Shown piece by piece: positions 1-7,885 of a DNA stretch of 32,803 nt. Every line of letters starts with the position of its first letter. Within the stretch, counting starts at the first letter, position 1. A program made the position numbers and the translations under genes. Source of the stretch: Myxococcales bacterium (GTDB taxonomy: Bacteria > Myxococcota_A > UBA9042). The notes beneath the pieces were generated by a model that worked only from the letters and a program-made list of their open reading frames with translations, did not search any database and had not been told where the DNA came from. The stretch is from positions 1 to 32,803 of the forward strand of contig JAGSHB010000056.1 in NCBI GenBank assembly GCA_023954815.1, given 5' to 3'.

Positions 1-971
1 AACAAGAACGTATCCGGGCAGTTCATCGGCTTGAGGCAGTACTCGGTGTCATCCGCGTTGAGGATGAACATGTCATCTTTGTAGTGGTGGTAGTGCCCCG
101 ACTGCTCGTACAGGTCCTTCTTGTAGAGCACCGGATTGAAGATCTCCTGGTAGCCGCGCTCCTTGTGGCTCTCGCGCCAGTAGGCCAAGAACTCCTGGTA
201 GATCGTGTAGCCGCGTGGCGACCAAAAGACTGATCCTGGGGCCATTTTGTTGAAATGGAACAAGTCCAACTCGGTGCCGATGCGCTTGTGATTGCGCTTT
301 TTCGCCTCCTCCAGAAAGTGCAGGTAGCTCTCCAGATCTTCTTTGTTCTCCCACGCCGTACCGTAAATGCGTTGCAGCATCGGGCGGTCACTGTCGCCGC
401 GCCAATAGGCACCCGAGGCACGCAGCAGCTTGAAGTGCTTGCAGCTCTTGATGCCCGACACGTGGGGGCCAGCGCAGAGATCGACGAACTTGTTCTGCCG
501 AAACAGCGACAGCGTCTCGGGGTTGTGCCGCTCGACGATGGTGTCGATGACCTCCAGCTTGTAGGTCTGGCCAGCCTGCTCGAACACCTCTCGCGCTTCA
601 TCGACCGAGACCTCAGCCCGCTGAAACCGCCAGTTGCGCTTGATCAGCTTCTTCATGCGCCGTTCGATGGTGGTGAGGTCGTCCGGCGTCAGCGTGCGAG
701 GTAGATCGAAATCGTAGTAAAAGCCGTGCTCAATCGCCGGTCCGGTCGCCACCTGGGCGTCTGGAAAGAGCTGCACCACCGCCTCGGCCATCACGTGGGC
801 CGTCGAGTGGCGCAGGCGGTACAGGCGTTCGGCGCGAGACTCGTCTTCCGGCACGTCGTAGCGCTCAAACGGCATATGAGCCGACAAGCTGGTGACCGTC
901 ACAGGCGCGACCTCTTCGGTGGACGGGGCGGCGTCTTGACCGCTGGCGGGAGAGACGGATGGCTGATTCAT
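1..971 (-). CDS. thrS: Threonine--tRNA ligase, partial, TGS-less
   Basis: This enzyme charges tRNA-Thr with threonine and edits mischarged serine in the cytoplasm. About 323 codons are visible and the 3' part runs off the left edge. The editing domain shows its zinc-type site as HSTAH (H55, H59) and LCAGPH (C166, H170). The catalytic core begins near residue 230, and MNCP (C318) is the first ligand of the active-site zinc. The usual N-terminal TGS domain is absent: only about 45 residues, rich in Ser, Pro and Ala, precede the editing domain. The frame is closed upstream by a TAA at 1017-1019, so the domain is not hidden by a wrong start. GGAG lies about 7 bases before the ATG. TGS-less ThrRS is known, for example in cyanobacteria. 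The gene follows a terminator and probably has its own promoter in 972-1081. Confidence 0.97.
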   Translation of the reverse strand, partial: MNQPSVSPASGQDAAPSTEEVAPVTVTSLSAHMPFERYDVPEDESRAERLYRLRHSTAHVMAEAVVQLFPDAQVATGPAIEHGFYYDFDLPRTLTPDDLTTIERRMKKLIKRNWRFQRAEVSVDEAREVFEQAGQTYKLEVIDTIVERHNPETLSLFRQNKFVDLCAGPHVSGIKSCKHFKLLRASGAYWRGDSDRPMLQRIYGTAWENKEDLESYLHFLEEAKKRNHKRIGTELDLFHFNKMAPGSVFWSPRGYTIYQEFLAYWRESHKERGYQEIFNPVLYKKDLYEQSGHYHHYKDDMFILNADDTEYCLKPMNCPDTFL

Positions 972-1081
972 GGTGGACTCCGAAAGTAGGCCGGACCGCA
1001 ACGAAGGGTCGGGCGTTTATTGGGCTCGGTAGCGTGGTGTTTATTTTCGGCGGCGACAAGGCGTTTTCGACAGGATTGACC

Positions 1082-1125
1082 AAAAAAAAGTGCCCCCGGC
1101 ACAACGGGCGAGTCGTACCGGGGGC
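1082..1125 (-). terminator. Intrinsic terminator after the Cys-rich lipoprotein
   Basis: Read on the minus strand, an 11-bp GC-rich stem (1115-1125 with 1092-1102, one G-U pair) closes a 12-base loop and is followed by eight uridines (1082-1089). It lies 37 bases beyond the stop codon of the lipoprotein gene and about 110 bases before thrS. It most likely ends the lipoprotein transcript. A role as an attenuator in a thrS leader is possible, but I see no T-box features. Confidence 0.9.
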
Positions 1126-1161
1126 GAGCCGCGCCGAAGCGCGAGCAGGGTAGGGTTTGCG

Positions 1162-2445
1162 CTACTTATCCGTGACGCACTTACCGAGCGCTGCCTTGCA
1201 AGCGTCGGAGCTGGTGTCGCCCTTGGCGCCGCAGGTCAGCGCCGGCTTGAGCAGCTCGGCCGAGGCCTTCTTGCTCTTGGCCAAGCAGCCCAGCACGCAG
1301 GCAGCTTCCTTGGCGTCTTCGGGGCAGTCACTGACGCATTGAATCGTGGCGCCGCACGTTGCCGTGCCGTCGGGCTCCGTGCACGTGAGGTACGAAGCGC
1401 CGCACTCTGGCAGATCAGCGCCGCAACCGAGGGCGAACTCCATGAATTGCGCTGCGCTGCTCGAGTCGCCCTTCATGATGCAACCCTGGACGCAGGCGTC
1501 GTCGTCGTCCTTGCAAGCATCGACGCACCCAGCGATTTTGCCGCACTTATCCGATCCAGCTGGAGCCATGCACGCCGCAAGCGTCGCGCCGCAACCCGCT
1601 TCGAACTCAGCGCCACAACCCGACGCCTGCATGAACAGGCCGACCGATGCCTTGTCGATCTCTTGCGCGCATTTTCCAACGCACGAGAGCTTGGCTACCT
1701 CCGTCTTTTCGTCGTCGCACTTTTCGGCGCAGGGGATGCCCTCGACGCACTTCTTGCTGCCCGTCTTGCCGCCGGTGAGGCACTGGATGGACTCCTTGCC
1801 GCACTCCGCGTCCTTGCCCTTCGCCTGGCAAGCCAACATGGCCTTGAACTCTTTCTTGCCGTCCTCGGTGACTGCGTCGAAGCACTTGGACAAGCAGACG
1901 AACTGCCCAGTCTTGCCGGCCTGACAAGCCTCGCCGCAGCCCAAGAGGCTGCCGCAAATCTCCTTGCCGTGGGTTTTGCTCTCCACACAAGTAAAGAACT
2001 CACCGCTGCACTTGGTCGAGATGCAGTCGTTGAGGCAGTCGGGGTCTTTGCTGGCGGCGCAGGCTGGCACACAGGTATCTTTCGCGCAGGTCAACAGCGG
2101 CGCGCCGGGAAGCAGTGCTTCTTTGGATGCATCGCCCAGGCATGCCGTCTCGCAGCCCTTTTCGAACTTCTTTGGCGTGCATGCTTCGAGAACACAGTCG
2201 GCCAGCGTTGGGCACGTCGTGTACGTCGGAGCCTTGCCTGCGTCCGCTGCACCAGCGTCAGCACCTGTCGTGGTGTCGGACCCGGTCGCGGCGTCCGTGC
2301 CTGCGGTCGTGTCACTGCCGCTTGCCGAGTCGCCAGTCGCCGCTGCATCGGATGCTGTGGTTTTCTTCTCTGTCGTTTCTCCGCCGCAAGCCACAGCCAG
2401 GGCGGCCATCAGTAGCAGGCTCATACATTTTGCAAGCATATTCAT
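1162..2445 (-). CDS. Cysteine-module lipoprotein
   Basis: This is a 427-residue exported lipoprotein of unknown function. The start at 2445 is chosen because GGGAG precedes it and it gives a compact signal peptide ending LAVAC, with the lipidated cysteine at residue 20. An upstream in-frame ATG at 2541 would put 32 odd residues before the signal. Residues 21-77 are a flexible linker of Asp, Thr, Ala and Gly. From residue 78 the protein has 44 cysteines, an even number, arranged in four clear modules that start at residues 146, 215, 285 and 348, a partial fifth at 416 and a looser N-terminal copy. Each module follows C-x6-C-x8/10-C-x5-C-x3-C-x6-11-C-x3-C-x17/18-C. The likely result is a chain of small disulfide-bonded domains held on the outer membrane or cell surface. 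The gene is monocistronic between two terminators. I know of no named family with this spacing. Confidence 0.85.
   Translation of the reverse strand: MNMLAKCMSLLLMAALAVACGGETTEKKTTASDAAATGDSASGSDTTAGTDAATGSDTTTGADAGAADAGKAPTYTTCPTLADCVLEACTPKKFEKGCETACLGDASKEALLPGAPLLTCAKDTCVPACAASKDPDCLNDCISTKCSGEFFTCVESKTHGKEICGSLLGCGEACQAGKTGQFVCLSKCFDAVTEDGKKEFKAMLACQAKGKDAECGKESIQCLTGGKTGSKKCVEGIPCAEKCDDEKTEVAKLSCVGKCAQEIDKASVGLFMQASGCGAEFEAGCGATLAACMAPAGSDKCGKIAGCVDACKDDDDACVQGCIMKGDSSSAAQFMEFALGCGADLPECGASYLTCTEPDGTATCGATIQCVSDCPEDAKEAACVLGCLAKSKKASAELLKPALTCGAKGDTSSDACKAALGKCVTDK
1177..2010 (-). repeat. Tandem 8-cysteine protein modules
   Basis: Four full repeats of 63-70 codons and a partial fifth lie within the lipoprotein gene, beginning at about 2010, 1803, 1593, 1404 and 1200 when read on the minus strand. 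Conservation is in cysteine spacing (x6, x5, x3, x3 and x17/18 nearly invariant) rather than in the other residues. This suggests old duplications kept for the disulfide scaffold. Confidence 0.8.
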
Positions 2446-2543
2446 CGTCGATCTCCCAGAGGCGTGCGCACAACCGGCCATCAGGGCCGAGTAGAGATGC
2501 GCGGGTTGGTGCACCTGTAGCATCGCCATGCTGCGGCTCATGG

Positions 2544-2584
2544 CAAAAAAACAAAGACTGCGCTCGGTGTTCGAGCGCAGTCTT
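2544..2584 (-). terminator. Intrinsic terminator after the Spy-like gene
   Basis: A perfect 13-bp stem (2554-2566 with 2572-2584) closes a 5-base loop and, on the minus strand, is followed by a U-rich tail (TTTGTTTTTTT). It sits 33 bases beyond the stop codon of the 2617-3222 gene and separates it from the cysteine-module lipoprotein. Confidence 0.92.
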
Positions 2585-2616
2585 CGCTTCGCGTTTCCGG
2601 GGGGAGCGCGAGTCAG

Positions 2617-3222
2617 CTATCGAACATCACCCTGAGCTCCGGCGGGAGGTGGGTAGTCGCCGGCAGCGTCGCCGCCACGTTGATGCCGACCACGCCGTCC
2701 GTGCCAGCCCTTGCCGCCGCGTTTGCCATGCCCCCAATGCCGCCCCATGTGGCGACGGAACTTGTGGTGCGCGACCATCAATTGAGCTTGCTGCTTGGGG
2801 TTGAGTAGCTGCTTTATCGCCGAAACTTGGGCCTTGTGGAGCTTCTTCAGCTTCGCCCGTGTCTTCACGATGGTGTTGAGCGCCTGGGCGTAGGCGCGCT
2901 GGTCATTGCTGTCCTCTTTGAGCAGCACACGCAGAGCGCGATGACTCTGTTTCATCTCCTTTCGCAAGGGACGCTTCTTTTGGCGGAAAGCGGTCATGAG
3001 CTTTTCGACGCGCTGGGCCTTGTCCTCCGTCAGCTGCATTTTGTCGCGCAGTAGCTCGCCGAAGCGTGCCTTCATCTTGGCGCGGAACTTCGCGCGTTGC
3101 TCCTTAGTGAAACGCTTGTGGGGGTGGGCACCATCACCCGGACCAGCCGAAGCGAGCAGTGGCACGGCGGTTAGTGCGACAGCCGCGATGGCCAGCACTG
3201 CTACGAGGGATCGAATCTTCAT
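2617..3222 (-). CDS. Spy/CpxP-like periplasmic LTxxQ-type protein
   Basis: This is a 201-residue periplasmic protein of the Spy/CpxP/CnrX kind, whose members act as ATP-independent chaperones or metal-stress sensors. A Sec signal peptide ends at ASA (residue 26). The body is strongly helical and basic, with two LTxxQ-like turns: LTEDKAQ at about residue 64 and LNPKQQ at about residue 141. The last 45 residues are rich in His, Gly and Arg, which suggests metal binding or a disordered tail. AGGAG precedes the ATG with good spacing. The gene has its own terminator. Two small hairpins lie in the leader, one overlapping the ribosome site. The family assignment rests on layout and motifs rather than close identity. 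Confidence 0.75.
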   Translation of the reverse strand: MKIRSLVAVLAIAAVALTAVPLLASAGPGDGAHPHKRFTKEQRAKFRAKMKARFGELLRDKMQLTEDKAQRVEKLMTAFRQKKRPLRKEMKQSHRALRVLLKEDSNDQRAYAQALNTIVKTRAKLKKLHKAQVSAIKQLLNPKQQAQLMVAHHKFRRHMGRHWGHGKRGGKGWHGRRGRHQRGGDAAGDYPPPAGAQGDVR

Positions 3223-3230
3223 GAGAGCAC

Positions 3231-3260
3231 TCCTGATTGAGGAAAGGACGCTGCGTCCTT
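3231..3260 (-). promoter_or_regulatory. Leader hairpins before the Spy-like gene
   Basis: On the minus strand the leader can form AAGGACG-CAG-CGTCCTT (3244-3260) and then TCCT-CAATC-AGGA (3231-3243). The second places the Shine-Dalgarno AGGA in a 4-bp stem. Such short anti-SD pairings occur by chance, so regulation of translation here is only a suggestion. Confidence 0.3.
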
Positions 3261-3296
3261 GTTCACGTCTCTAGATGCCGTTGTGCCCAAGGACGT

Positions 3297-3320
3297 AAAA
3301 ACAAAAACGCGCAGTATCGC
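3297..3320 (-). terminator. Weak possible terminator after the reductase-like gene
   Basis: On the minus strand just past the stop at 3324, a very short GCG/CGC stem is followed by TTTTTGTTTTT (3297-3307). The stem is too short for confidence, but the T-rich tract is in the right place. Confidence 0.3.
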
Positions 3321-3323
3321 CTT

Positions 3324-4079
3324 TTACCCGTGCCCAGTCGCCGCGAGCAGGCCCCCATGGACGGGGGTCTGAATGCCGCGCTGCAGCGCCTCTTGCACAA
3401 ACCAGCCGTTGCGCCAGGGCCACTCCTTCACCGCGCCTTTGTAATCGGCGATGCCAAGCGAGAAGCCACAGAGGCGCTCCACGAGCGGCGCCAACTCCAG
3501 CGACACCCCAAGGTGTGCGCCGCCCACCCGGTTCATCTCATCGACTAGGTCCTGCAGCTCATCACGATGACGCGCCACAATAGTGCCCACCGGAGCCCCA
3601 TAGCGTTCGCACAGCAAGCCAAAGGCGCTATTCCAGATGAGTTTTTCCAGCTCTACCTCTCGAAACTGCTGGTCGGCAACAGCGATGGCTGGCACATCCA
3701 AACGCTGAAGCCACCGCACGACAGCGGAGGCGCGCGGGCCGGAAAATGGCGATTCGCTACCTGGCGTCAGATCATCGCCGCGCTTGGCGACCGCAAAGAA
3801 CAGCAACCCCCTGGTCGCACCTGTGAGCCCGTTGTCGGCCAGCCATGAGCGCAACATCCCGTTTTGCAGAAATACGAGATCCTCACGGCGAGCGGCAGGC
3901 ACCTTCTCCAGCACTGCCGCCAAGTCGTCGTTGCGCGTCGCCACCAAAATAGGGCCACTGCCGTCGGCCGTCAGGGCTTCCCAGCCGGTCTTGCGACGAA
4001 TCAGTGCACAGGGGACGCCGCGCATGGCAGCTCGCGTTTCTAGGGCCTGACCGACACGCCCGCCTCCGATGATGATCAT
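3324..4079 (-). CDS. Ketopantoate reductase-like (ApbA/PanE) NADP-binding protein
   Basis: This 251-residue protein resembles 2-dehydropantoate 2-reductase, which makes pantoate for coenzyme A. The start at 4079 is supported by AAGGAG about 6 bases upstream and by the dinucleotide-binding strand MIIIGGGRVG directly after it; a longer frame back to 4163 has neither. LQNGM near residue 97 matches the ApbA N-domain. KLIWNSAFGLL followed by YGAPVG matches the start of the ApbA C-domain, including the Lys and Asn of the family's active-site helix. The protein is somewhat shorter than typical PanE (about 300 residues), and the segment after the Rossmann fold is compressed. It has no pantothenate neighbours, so the substrate may differ. 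Confidence 0.7.
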   Translation of the reverse strand: MIIIGGGRVGQALETRAAMRGVPCALIRRKTGWEALTADGSGPILVATRNDDLAAVLEKVPAARREDLVFLQNGMLRSWLADNGLTGATRGLLFFAVAKRGDDLTPGSESPFSGPRASAVVRWLQRLDVPAIAVADQQFREVELEKLIWNSAFGLLCERYGAPVGTIVARHRDELQDLVDEMNRVGGAHLGVSLELAPLVERLCGFSLGIADYKGAVKEWPWRNGWFVQEALQRGIQTPVHGGLLAATGHG

Positions 4080-4421
4080 GACCACTCCTTGCCGCGAAAT
4101 CATAGCTCGCCAGATGCTGTACCGCATTGGCGCGCTCGACGGAACATACGTTGGTCGACCCAAGGCTGTGGGGGGAAGTCGACGCGGTCGCCGTGCGTTG
4201 CGTGTTGTTCCCGTCGTCCTACTCTTCAGTTTGAATCATGGCGCCACGGACGGCGTTACGAGCTCACAGCGTGCCTGCTAGCGGTGCCAAGTGTCACAAA
4301 AGTGTGTTGGCCTCGTCAGAGTCTCGCAGTTCGCTTGCGTTGCGCCAGGGTGCTTCGCAGACTGTCGCTGGATGCACGCAGGCCCACGAATGCAGGCCTC
4401 AAATCAGGACGGAATCACTCG
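4080..4421. other. Divergent intergenic region
   Basis: This is 342 bases between the divergent reductase-like and START genes. I see no convincing ORF, RNA gene or strong promoter. Open frames here lack ribosome sites or run out of phase into the START gene. It presumably carries both promoters. Confidence 0.5.
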
Positions 4422-5132
4422 ATGTCACAAGGTCTCTCCCGCAACATGTCTCTGCTCCTGATCATGGCTGCGTTGGTCGCAAGTGCGTCTACCGCATTCG
4501 CAGCACCAAAGTGGCAATTCGTTACCTCGGGCGAGGGCGTACGCGTCTACAACTTCCCAGAAAAAGGGCGCTCCGTCCCGCGGTTTCGCGGTGTCGCGAC
4601 TATCGATGCGCCGGCGCTGCAGCTGCTCGCCATCTTGGGTGATGTCCAGCGTTCGTGTGAGTGGAACACTGCATGCAAGCATTCGATCTTGCTTTCCAGA
4701 ACGGACGATCTGCGCATGGTCTTCCACAATCGACTCAAGGCACCGTGGCCGGTCAGCGACCGCGACGCCATCTTGAAGACCAACGCCTCTATCAGCGCCG
4801 ACGGGAGCGTCGTACGCGCCACCTTTAGGGCGATACGGTACGCCAAGCGCCCGCCGGCGAGTGGTGTTGTCCGGTTTCCGCGGCTGATCGGCCAGTACAA
4901 GATGACGGTCATCAGCCCAACACGGACGCGCGTGGTCTACACCATCGACAGCGATTCTGGCGGTTGGCTGCCGGGCTGGATGGTCCGCTATGCGACCAAA
5001 AATGTACCGATTGGGACCCTCGCTGGCCTACGCAAACAGGCGCGTCGCACCCGCGGTCAATACGCTGCTTTTATCGCCAAGCACACGCCTAAGAAAGCCA
5101 AACGGCAGGGTGTGGTAGCGACGCCGAAGTAG
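4422..5132 (+). CDS. Periplasmic START-domain protein A
   Basis: This 236-residue exported protein carries a START/lipid-binding helix-grip fold. The start at 4422 gives a signal peptide cleaved near TAFA/AP (residues 27-28); a second Met at residue 9 is an alternative. The mature part has RFRGVA, the C-x5-C pair C79/C85, APWPVSDRD (107-115), GVVRFPRLIG and a C-terminal SGGWLPGW segment followed by TLAGLRKQ. These are shared in order with the protein at 22820-23542. The family normally binds lipids or other hydrophobic ligands in a deep pocket. A periplasmic form could carry lipids between membranes, but the ligand cannot be read from sequence. The two cysteines probably form a disulfide after export. 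Confidence 0.8.
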   Translation: MSQGLSRNMSLLLIMAALVASASTAFAAPKWQFVTSGEGVRVYNFPEKGRSVPRFRGVATIDAPALQLLAILGDVQRSCEWNTACKHSILLSRTDDLRMVFHNRLKAPWPVSDRDAILKTNASISADGSVVRATFRAIRYAKRPPASGVVRFPRLIGQYKMTVISPTRTRVVYTIDSDSGGWLPGWMVRYATKNVPIGTLAGLRKQARRTRGQYAAFIAKHTPKKAKRQGVVATPK

Positions 5133-5229
5133 TGGCAGACGCGCCCTGATTCGTCCGTGGCGGTCGTGATTGTCTCGCTCGTGCCGGGATGTAGCGCAGG
5201 TGGCTGTTGTCCCGCCATCGACGCGCGCC

Positions 5230-5670
5230 CTAGGGAACGGGAACTGAGTCATCCGCTGGGATGACCTGCACGTTGGCCTCTGCCCAGTAGCGCTGACCAC
5301 TGGTCGCTCGGCGCGATTCGCTTACCACCACGCTACCATCGGGTCGTGGAACGCTCAGACGAACCCACGCGAGGTGATACCGCCGCGGAGCAGTGGCCGG
5401 CGACGTCGGCCCATCAGCCGCCGTCGCATGGCGGCGCACCTGGATGTGACTCGGTCTTTCTGCACCACGAGCGAAGTTGGCGAGCCGTGGCTCGGCCGCC
5501 ATCGCGGTCGGGCTGGTGGGCCGAATCTGGTTGGCAGTCGGCACGCCATCGAGCGCCAACGAGGCGCCATCCGGCAAAAAGATGTCCACGCCCGTCGCCA
5601 GCAGGGGCTGCTCGTCCGCGTTGCAGCCGATCAGCGCCAGCGCCAATACACACACCACCAGTCGTTTCAT
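5230..5670 (-). CDS. Small lipoprotein of unknown function
   Basis: This 146-residue protein has a short signal peptide and a canonical lipobox LIGC (lipid Cys at residue 16). The start at 5670 has GGAGG six bases upstream; an open frame continues to 5772 without a ribosome site. The mature part shows a small beta-rich segment (VDIFLPDGASLALDG), a Pro/Ala/Thr-rich middle and a second beta-like segment near the C-terminus (LAWVRLSVPRPDG). I do not recognise a domain. It is convergent with START protein A, with about 97 bases between them and no clear terminator. Confidence 0.65.
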   Translation of the reverse strand: MKRLVVCVLALALIGCNADEQPLLATGVDIFLPDGASLALDGVPTANQIRPTSPTAMAAEPRLANFARGAERPSHIQVRRHATAADGPTSPATAPRRYHLAWVRLSVPRPDGSVVVSESRRATSGQRYWAEANVQVIPADDSVPVP

Positions 5671-5827
5671 CGCCGACCTCCACGCTGCCATGGTGCAAAA
5701 CGCCGCGCGTCGCGCCAAGGAAAAGTGCACCGCATAGCGACAAGTCAGCAAAAACCCCGACAACACCGCCACCAGATCGCGTCCTCAGCTTGCATCTCCG
5801 CGCGGTCGCCATGACACTTGGCGTACT

Positions 5828-6832
5828 TTGCAGAACCTCTCCCAGATCCACATTCGTTCGCTTGCCGCCTCCTTGAGGTCAGCCGTCATCCTTGCGATCC
5901 CGCTGGTTACGCTGCTGGTCACACCCCTCACCTATGCAGCCGCGCCGCTGTCAAAGGCTGTGACTTCCACCGTCGATCCCGAGTCTTCCCGTTCGTTGGT
6001 CTACGACCTCACTAAGCTAGTCCGATTCTTTGAGCAACGCGGGTGGACGATCGATCGTTACGAGTTTCGTCGCGTCATGCCCGAGGCTTTGCTCAGCGTA
6101 TGCCGTTGCGATCTGGGTACCCGTGCCGCCGCCGCACAAACCATCCAGCGCAAGATCTCTGCGCTGGGCGGTCCATCGAAACTCACGTGGCAGAAAAATG
6201 GTCACAACCTTGGCGCCGTCTCCGAGACACTGACGCTTGAGCGCACCGCACGCCTGTTGGCCGAGGCGCGCCGGGTCGCACCGGAGGTTTGCCCCTACTA
6301 CTTGGTGCGTCATGCGCGGTTTCGCGGCTATCAGATCGATACCGATCATATCACCATCGGCGCTGAGGGCGGTGGCCTGTTCTCACTGCGCCAGCATCAA
6401 GACCAGTGGCTGGTTGGCGGCGGCGGTACCGGCCGGGTCGTCGTCTCATTTCCCATCGACTCCCGTTGGAAACTGCGATTGGGGCCGGCGGTCGGTGGTG
6501 CGGCGCTGGTGGGCGACGATGTGTCCACCGACAACCTCGCCGTGGATTTCGTGACGTCGGTCCCGATCACAGCTCGCCGCTACGCCGGGCTCTATCTCTA
6601 CGACATTGAGGTCGCGCCGGTAGCGCTGGGCATGTGGTGGCGGGAGCCGGTTCGTTATGGCGCCCGGCTCGGTGGCTTGTTTGGCATTTCTGCGCCGCGA
6701 TTGCGCGGCTTCCTTCCGTGGACAGGGCTTTCAGTCGCCATGGAGTGGGTGGCGCCCTCCGGGGACCAGCCCGCCCAGTGGACATTGCGAATGGGCTTGC
6801 GAGTCGGCTTTGCGATTCGCCTGTCCGATTGA
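5828..6832 (+). CDS. Exported protein of unknown function, C-terminal beta-rich
   Basis: This protein of about 334 residues has an N-terminal signal sequence (hydrophobic residues 17-35, likely cut near YAAA). The frame has no ATG near its 5' end. TTG at 5828 is the first usable start, and a later TTG inside the signal region is an alternative; neither has a strong ribosome site, so the start is uncertain. Residues 55-170 look helical, with one Cys pair (VCRC), and the cysteines are few. Residues 185-334 alternate hydrophobic and polar residues, are Gly-rich and end in RVGFAIRLSD, as expected for a small outer-membrane barrel or beta-sandwich. I cannot name a family. It is divergent from the 5230-5670 lipoprotein. 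Confidence 0.65.
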   Translation: MQNLSQIHIRSLAASLRSAVILAIPLVTLLVTPLTYAAAPLSKAVTSTVDPESSRSLVYDLTKLVRFFEQRGWTIDRYEFRRVMPEALLSVCRCDLGTRAAAAQTIQRKISALGGPSKLTWQKNGHNLGAVSETLTLERTARLLAEARRVAPEVCPYYLVRHARFRGYQIDTDHITIGAEGGGLFSLRQHQDQWLVGGGGTGRVVVSFPIDSRWKLRLGPAVGGAALVGDDVSTDNLAVDFVTSVPITARRYAGLYLYDIEVAPVALGMWWREPVRYGARLGGLFGISAPRLRGFLPWTGLSVAMEWVAPSGDQPAQWTLRMGLRVGFAIRLSD

Positions 6833-6862
6833 GCTCAGAGGCCGTTTTCTCGGCGTTTCCCG

Positions 6863-7885
6863 CTAGCTCGTGGCTTTAGCCAGCTTCCCAACCAGCGATG
6901 GTCCGCCATAGATAAGGCCCGTATAGATCTGAACCAAACTGGCTCCAGCATCGAGTTTGGCTTTGGCATCGTCGGGCGTCATCACGCCACCCACTGCGAT
7001 AATTGGCCGCTTCCCATCGGTACGCCGGTGGATTTCGCTGACCATTCGAGTCGCACGCTCTGTCAGCGGCGCCCCACTGAGACCGCCTGTTTGTGTGCGG
7101 TCAGCGGACTTCAGTCCCGAGCGGTCTAGGGTGGTGTTGGTGGCGATGATGCCGTCGATTCCGGCGCGATCGATGGCCTCTAGGGCGTCGTCCAGATCGG
7201 CATCGTCCAAATCTGGCGCCAGCTTGACCAACAGTGGCATGGGCCCGCCCCGTTCCTGACGCAGCTCGTCTCTACGCTGCACCACCGCTCGCAACAGCGC
7301 TTCGAGGCGGTCGCCCGTCTGCAATTTGCGTAGCCCTGGCGTGTTGGGTGAGCTGACGTTGACGGTGAGATAGTCCGCGTACTGCGCGAGCTCGTCCATC
7401 ACAGCCAAGTAGTCCTGCGCGGCCTCTTCGAGCGGGGTGTCTTTGTTCTTGCCGAAGTTGACGCCAACGATGAGCCCGTCGGGCTTGGGTTGATCGAGAT
7501 GTCTGGCGGCAAATCCCATCCCGCGACCTGGAAACCCCATCCGATTGATGACCGCTTGATCTTCCGGCAGCCGAAACACCCGAGGGAGCGGATTGCCAGG
7601 CTGTGCACGAGGAGTGATCGTGCCCACCTCCACATGGCCAAAGCCCATGGCTGCGAAGCCGCGCCAAGCGGTCGCGTCCTTGTCGAACCCCGCTGCGAGG
7701 CCGATTTTGTTGGGAAATCGCAGGCCAAGCACCTCTGTTGGGGCCTCGACCCGCGCACCAAAGGCGAGCCGGAGAGCCTGCCGACCAGGACCACTGCGCG
7801 ACATGCGCGCCAAGCTGCCCACAGCCAGGTGGTGAGCCCGCTCGGCGTCGAGTTGAAACAGCAGCGCTCGCATCAGGCTGTACAT
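6863..7885 (-). CDS. pyrD: Dihydroorotate dehydrogenase, class 2 (quinone)
   Basis: This 340-residue enzyme oxidises dihydroorotate to orotate, passing electrons to membrane quinone, the fourth step of UMP synthesis. Class 2 is shown by the N-terminal amphipathic helices (residues 1-25) that dip into the membrane, and by NVSSPNTPGLR (176-186), which carries the catalytic serine of this class. GLAAGFDKD (62-70), NRMGF, GVNFGKN and the late FMN-phosphate region VGGVMTPDDA are all present. Its ATG overlaps the stop of the pyrF-pyrE fusion by one base (TGATG), so the two are translationally coupled. An open frame reaches back to 7957 inside the upstream gene but is not the start. No clear terminator lies between it and the convergent 5828-6832 gene. 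Confidence 0.96.
   Translation of the reverse strand: MYSLMRALLFQLDAERAHHLAVGSLARMSRSGPGRQALRLAFGARVEAPTEVLGLRFPNKIGLAAGFDKDATAWRGFAAMGFGHVEVGTITPRAQPGNPLPRVFRLPEDQAVINRMGFPGRGMGFAARHLDQPKPDGLIVGVNFGKNKDTPLEEAAQDYLAVMDELAQYADYLTVNVSSPNTPGLRKLQTGDRLEALLRAVVQRRDELRQERGGPMPLLVKLAPDLDDADLDDALEAIDRAGIDGIIATNTTLDRSGLKSADRTQTGGLSGAPLTERATRMVSEIHRRTDGKRPIIAVGGVMTPDDAKAKLDAGASLVQIYTGLIYGGPSLVGKLAKATS

Noticed and set aside
972-1081. T-box or other riboswitch before thrS
   Set aside because: The interval is too short for a T-box, no conserved T-box sequence is visible, and the terminator at 1082-1125 is explained by the upstream gene.
1090-2415. 441-codon open frame on the plus strand
   Set aside because: It is antisense to the cysteine-module lipoprotein. 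It has no ribosome site and its Ala/Leu/Arg-rich composition is what GC-rich codon bias gives on the opposite strand.
4238-4642. 134-codon plus-strand frame before and over START gene A
   Set aside because: It runs out of phase through the signal peptide region of a clear gene and has no ribosome site.
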